A stretch of 64,000 bases of DNA from Rattus norvegicus (lineage: Eukaryota; Chordata; Mammalia; Rodentia; Muridae), in assembly GCF_036323735.1 (NCBI RefSeq), contig NC_086038.1, positions 24,896,001 to 24,960,000 on the forward strand, in the 5' to 3' direction. The notes below the pieces were generated by a model. That model was given only the letters and a program-made list of their open reading frames with translations, searched no databases and was not told where the DNA came from. Both the position numbers and the translations under genes were made by a program. Positions within the stretch are counted from its first letter, which is position 1; every line of letters starts with the position of its first letter. Positions 63,846 to 64,000 of the stretch are shown here, one piece after another.

Positions 63846-64000
63846 ACAATGCTAGGATTTCTACGTCTGCTAGAAGCCAGGCAGTGAGAATAGCTGAGAC
63901 TCTTTGTGACTCCCTCATCAACACACACACTTTTTTTTTCTTTTTGCCTCTCTGCTTCGCCCAGCCTGAGAAGCTCTTCAACAGGCTTTTATAACTTTGA
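63846..64000. other. Intergenic DNA to window end
   Basis: A CA tract followed by a T-run lies at about 63920-63940. Nothing else is recognised. Confidence 0.45.

Noticed and set aside
1..64000. A novel multi-gene system or defence cassette
   Set aside because: All long reading frames with domains belong to L1. Nothing else forms a cluster of genes, so I do not claim a new system here.

Overview
This window is nuclear DNA from a murid rodent, most probably rat (Rattus). The evidence is a dense population of B1, B2, B3, B4 and ID SINEs; several ID insertions that are nearly identical to one another (ID amplification is a hallmark of rat); young LINE-1 elements with a rat-type 5' UTR and G-rich 3' UTR; and long CA/TG, GATA and TATG microsatellites. 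I found no host protein-coding exon, tRNA, rRNA, CRISPR array or operon that I can support. The only long, intact, domain-bearing reading frames are the ORF1 and ORF2 genes of two young LINE-1 retrotransposons.

Layout. 1-5.7 kb: mostly single-copy-looking DNA with one B4, one B1 and microsatellites. 5.76-7.93 kb: an ancient L1 ORF2 relic broken by a B3 and an ID element. 8-19.8 kb: B4, B3 and MIR-like SINEs, an old L1 3' UTR (11.49-12.03 kb), and two paralogous LTR-like repeats (15.0-15.5 and 16.05-16.56 kb). 19.84-24.83 kb: a decayed minus-strand L1 with a B2 inside it. 25-33.7 kb: simple repeats, including a (CCCCTT)n array, a B4 with internal microsatellite growth, and a compact nest of repeats at 30.0-30.8 kb. 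33.7-34.44 kb: the 3' end of an older L1, into whose A-rich tail L1 copy A (34.46-40.94 kb) inserted. 41-43.6 kb: an LTR-like repeat, a B4 and microsatellites. 43.65-47.40 kb: an old L1 carrying an ID and a young truncated L1. 48.52-54.95 kb: L1 copy B. 55-64 kb: old L1 fragments, B1/B3/B4/ID SINEs, trinucleotide repeats and a seven-unit 34-bp minisatellite grown inside a dead L1 ORF2.

How the parts work together. Each young L1 has a 5' UTR promoter region of about 0.7 kb, ORF1 (RNA-binding chaperone), a 59-bp spacer, ORF2 (endonuclease and reverse transcriptase), and a 3' UTR with a G-rich tract and poly(A). Both are plausible autonomous retrotransposons. The same enzymology explains the SINEs and the truncated L1: where I could find target-site duplications, several begin at TT/AAAA- or TT/AAGA-like nick sites. 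The two L1s lie in direct orientation 13,991 bp apart and their ORF2 proteins differ at only ten residues. Both end in extra sequence after the first poly(A), best read as 3' transduction. Copy B has ATTAAA in place of AATAAA at its own 3' end, which could explain read-through. Boundaries of old repeats are approximate because no alignment program was available.
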